This document shows positions 21,874 through 22,954 of a stretch of DNA of 22,954 bases, in pieces. The stretch is from positions 1-22,954 of the forward strand of contig DATKWV010000207.1 in the NCBI GenBank assembly GCA_035529405.1, written 5' to 3'. Positions within the stretch are counted from its first letter, which is position 1. Each line of letters begins with the position of its first letter. This DNA is from DATKWV01 sp035529405 (GTDB lineage Bacteria; Planctomycetota; Phycisphaerae; Sedimentisphaerales; Anaerobacaceae). The notes beneath the pieces are model-generated. The model was not told where the DNA came from. It ran no database searches and saw nothing but the letters and a program-made list of their open reading frames with translations. The position numbers were made by a program, and so were the translations under genes.

Positions 21874-22954
21874 ATGGACGGTTCAGAAACGAACTCCCCG
21901 CAAAATCAGACATCTTCAACACATATTAATCAGCAGGCCAATATCTATGAGGATGAAATAAATTTACTTGATTATCTCAAAGTTCTCTGGAAGCGAAAGG
22001 GCCTCATTTTAATAGGCACGGTGGTGCCGACCGTAATTGTCAGCCTGGCTGTTATGCTTTCACCGCGCAGGTTCAAAGCGAGCTATACATATAATGTTGA
22101 AAACAAGACAAACAGTGTTGTAAGCAATTGGGGCCTGGACGAAAAGAATTACAGGTTGTTGCTTGTGCGGTTCTACAGCGACGAAAACGCAGCCGGAATC
22201 GCAGCTAAACTGCGGGAAAGGGGGCTAAAGCAGCAGGCCAATGCGGTTGATTCGGGCACAAAAACCCTCACCGAGGCGGTGAACTTCGAAGTTTTCCCGT
22301 CGTTCAAAGACCCGTCAATAAAAGCGGTGATAAATAACGCCGAAAAACTGGACTTCGTTTACCAAAGCAAAGCTCAACTGTTAAGTGTTACTATAGCTGC
22401 TGCGCCCAAAAATGATATTGCTCCGTTCACGGCTGCGATAAGGGACAATTTCGAGAATGTCATGCCTTTGTACGACATACAGGACCATCTCGAAAACACC
22501 ATAACACAGCTCAGAGCCGAAAATGCTGGTCTTGAAAAAAACCGGTTTGACACTGCATTGGCTGTGAAAAACAACAGGTCGGTTCTAAGCAGGTTGAAAA
22601 ACTTAAAGACGGAACTGCCCCAGAGGCCCGCCGAGAGCGTGGTTTTACAGCTTGATATTGGGGACAACCCGGAGTATCTTCCTGTAGAATACCGGATACA
22701 GGCCGTTGAATCAAAGATAACAGGCCTTGAGGGTGAACTTGAGGCGGATGCAGAAAAATACAATTTTAATATGGGGTTGCTGGCCTTAAACAAAAAACTG
22801 CTGGACCATGTAAAAAAACAAATGTCCTCTTATTACACAATTCAGGAATTTCACAGCTTTCTGGTAAACTTGGCTGATAGTTATAATCGCGATGACTTAA
22901 AGAGTCACTTGAATTCATACGCCACAACGATAGACAGCAGGATTATGGCAAGCG
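21874..22954 (+). CDS. Wzz-type polysaccharide chain-length determinant protein, partial (3' end outside window)
   Basis: An open frame of 360 codons with no stop before the window end, so the gene is truncated by the window. ATG 21874 has AAGGA at 21861-21865. After a polar N-terminus comes EDEINLLDYLKVLWKRKGLI, the hallmark of Wzz/chain-length proteins (PF02706), then a transmembrane helix at about residues 43-62 (ILIGTVVPTVIVSLAVML). A large periplasmic part follows, with FKASYTY, polar helices likely forming coiled coil (TITQLRAENAGLEKNR, VESKITGLEGELEADAEKY) and no enzymatic motif. Such proteins set the length of exported O-antigen or exopolysaccharide. The second transmembrane helix, and any tyrosine kinase domain, would lie beyond the window. 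Confidence 0.8.
   Translation, partial: MDGSETNSPQNQTSSTHINQQANIYEDEINLLDYLKVLWKRKGLILIGTVVPTVIVSLAVMLSPRRFKASYTYNVENKTNSVVSNWGLDEKNYRLLLVRFYSDENAAGIAAKLRERGLKQQANAVDSGTKTLTEAVNFEVFPSFKDPSIKAVINNAEKLDFVYQSKAQLLSVTIAAAPKNDIAPFTAAIRDNFENVMPLYDIQDHLENTITQLRAENAGLEKNRFDTALAVKNNRSVLSRLKNLKTELPQRPAESVVLQLDIGDNPEYLPVEYRIQAVESKITGLEGELEADAEKYNFNMGLLALNKKLLDHVKKQMSSYYTIQEFHSFLVNLADSYNRDDLKSHLNSYATTIDSRIMAS

Overview
The window reads as a chromosome segment of a Gram-negative-type (diderm) bacterium with moderate GC content judged by eye. The mix points to Planctomycetota, most likely class Phycisphaerae (Sedimentisphaerales-like). The clues are a sulfatase next to secreted GH3 glycosidases, a stand-alone DUF2344 protein before RNase E/G, a short HPF followed by ptsN/ptsH/ptsI, Kdo genes followed by a very large LptC/LptA-like protein, and many starts without a Shine-Dalgarno sequence. 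The placement is an inference from gene content. No rRNA, tRNA, CRISPR array, transposase or prophage gene was seen.

Layout, plus strand. (1) 143-7108: a DUF502 membrane protein, then a Tat-exported sulfatase and two tandem signal-peptide GH3 enzymes. The last three look like a small operon for a sulfated or decorated glycan. (2) 7192-10524: a terminator-like hairpin, then a strong promoter framed by a perfect 10-bp inverted repeat, then hpf, a PtsN-type IIA, HPr and PTS enzyme I. No sugar permease is present, so this looks like a regulatory PTS. (3) 10712-12982: DUF2344 (TIGR03936) protein and a short RNase E/G. (4) 13009-16783: kdsD, kdsC and an LptC/LptA-like membrane-anchored protein, i.e. 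Kdo synthesis plus lipopolysaccharide transport.

Minus strand, 21381 down to 16831: etfB, etfA, a ~600-residue acyl-CoA dehydrogenase and a HAD phosphatase, apparently one operon converging on the Lpt gene. Its three intercistronic junctions carry an unusual family of ACGNNNN heptamers. These supply the etfB and etfA stop codons and the bases directly before the next start codons.

The 492-bp gap between etfB and the last gene has divergent promoters, a run of small inverted repeats, two 8-bp direct repeats three helical turns apart and a leader hairpin. The last gene (21874 onward, cut by the window end) is a Wzz-type polysaccharide chain-length protein.

Most unusual points: both GH3 paralogues have Glu where the family has its Asp nucleophile and Cys for a conserved sugar-binding Lys; the etf-operon heptamer junctions; the giant LptC/LptA-like protein; and the symmetric operator-like element around the hpf-pts promoter.
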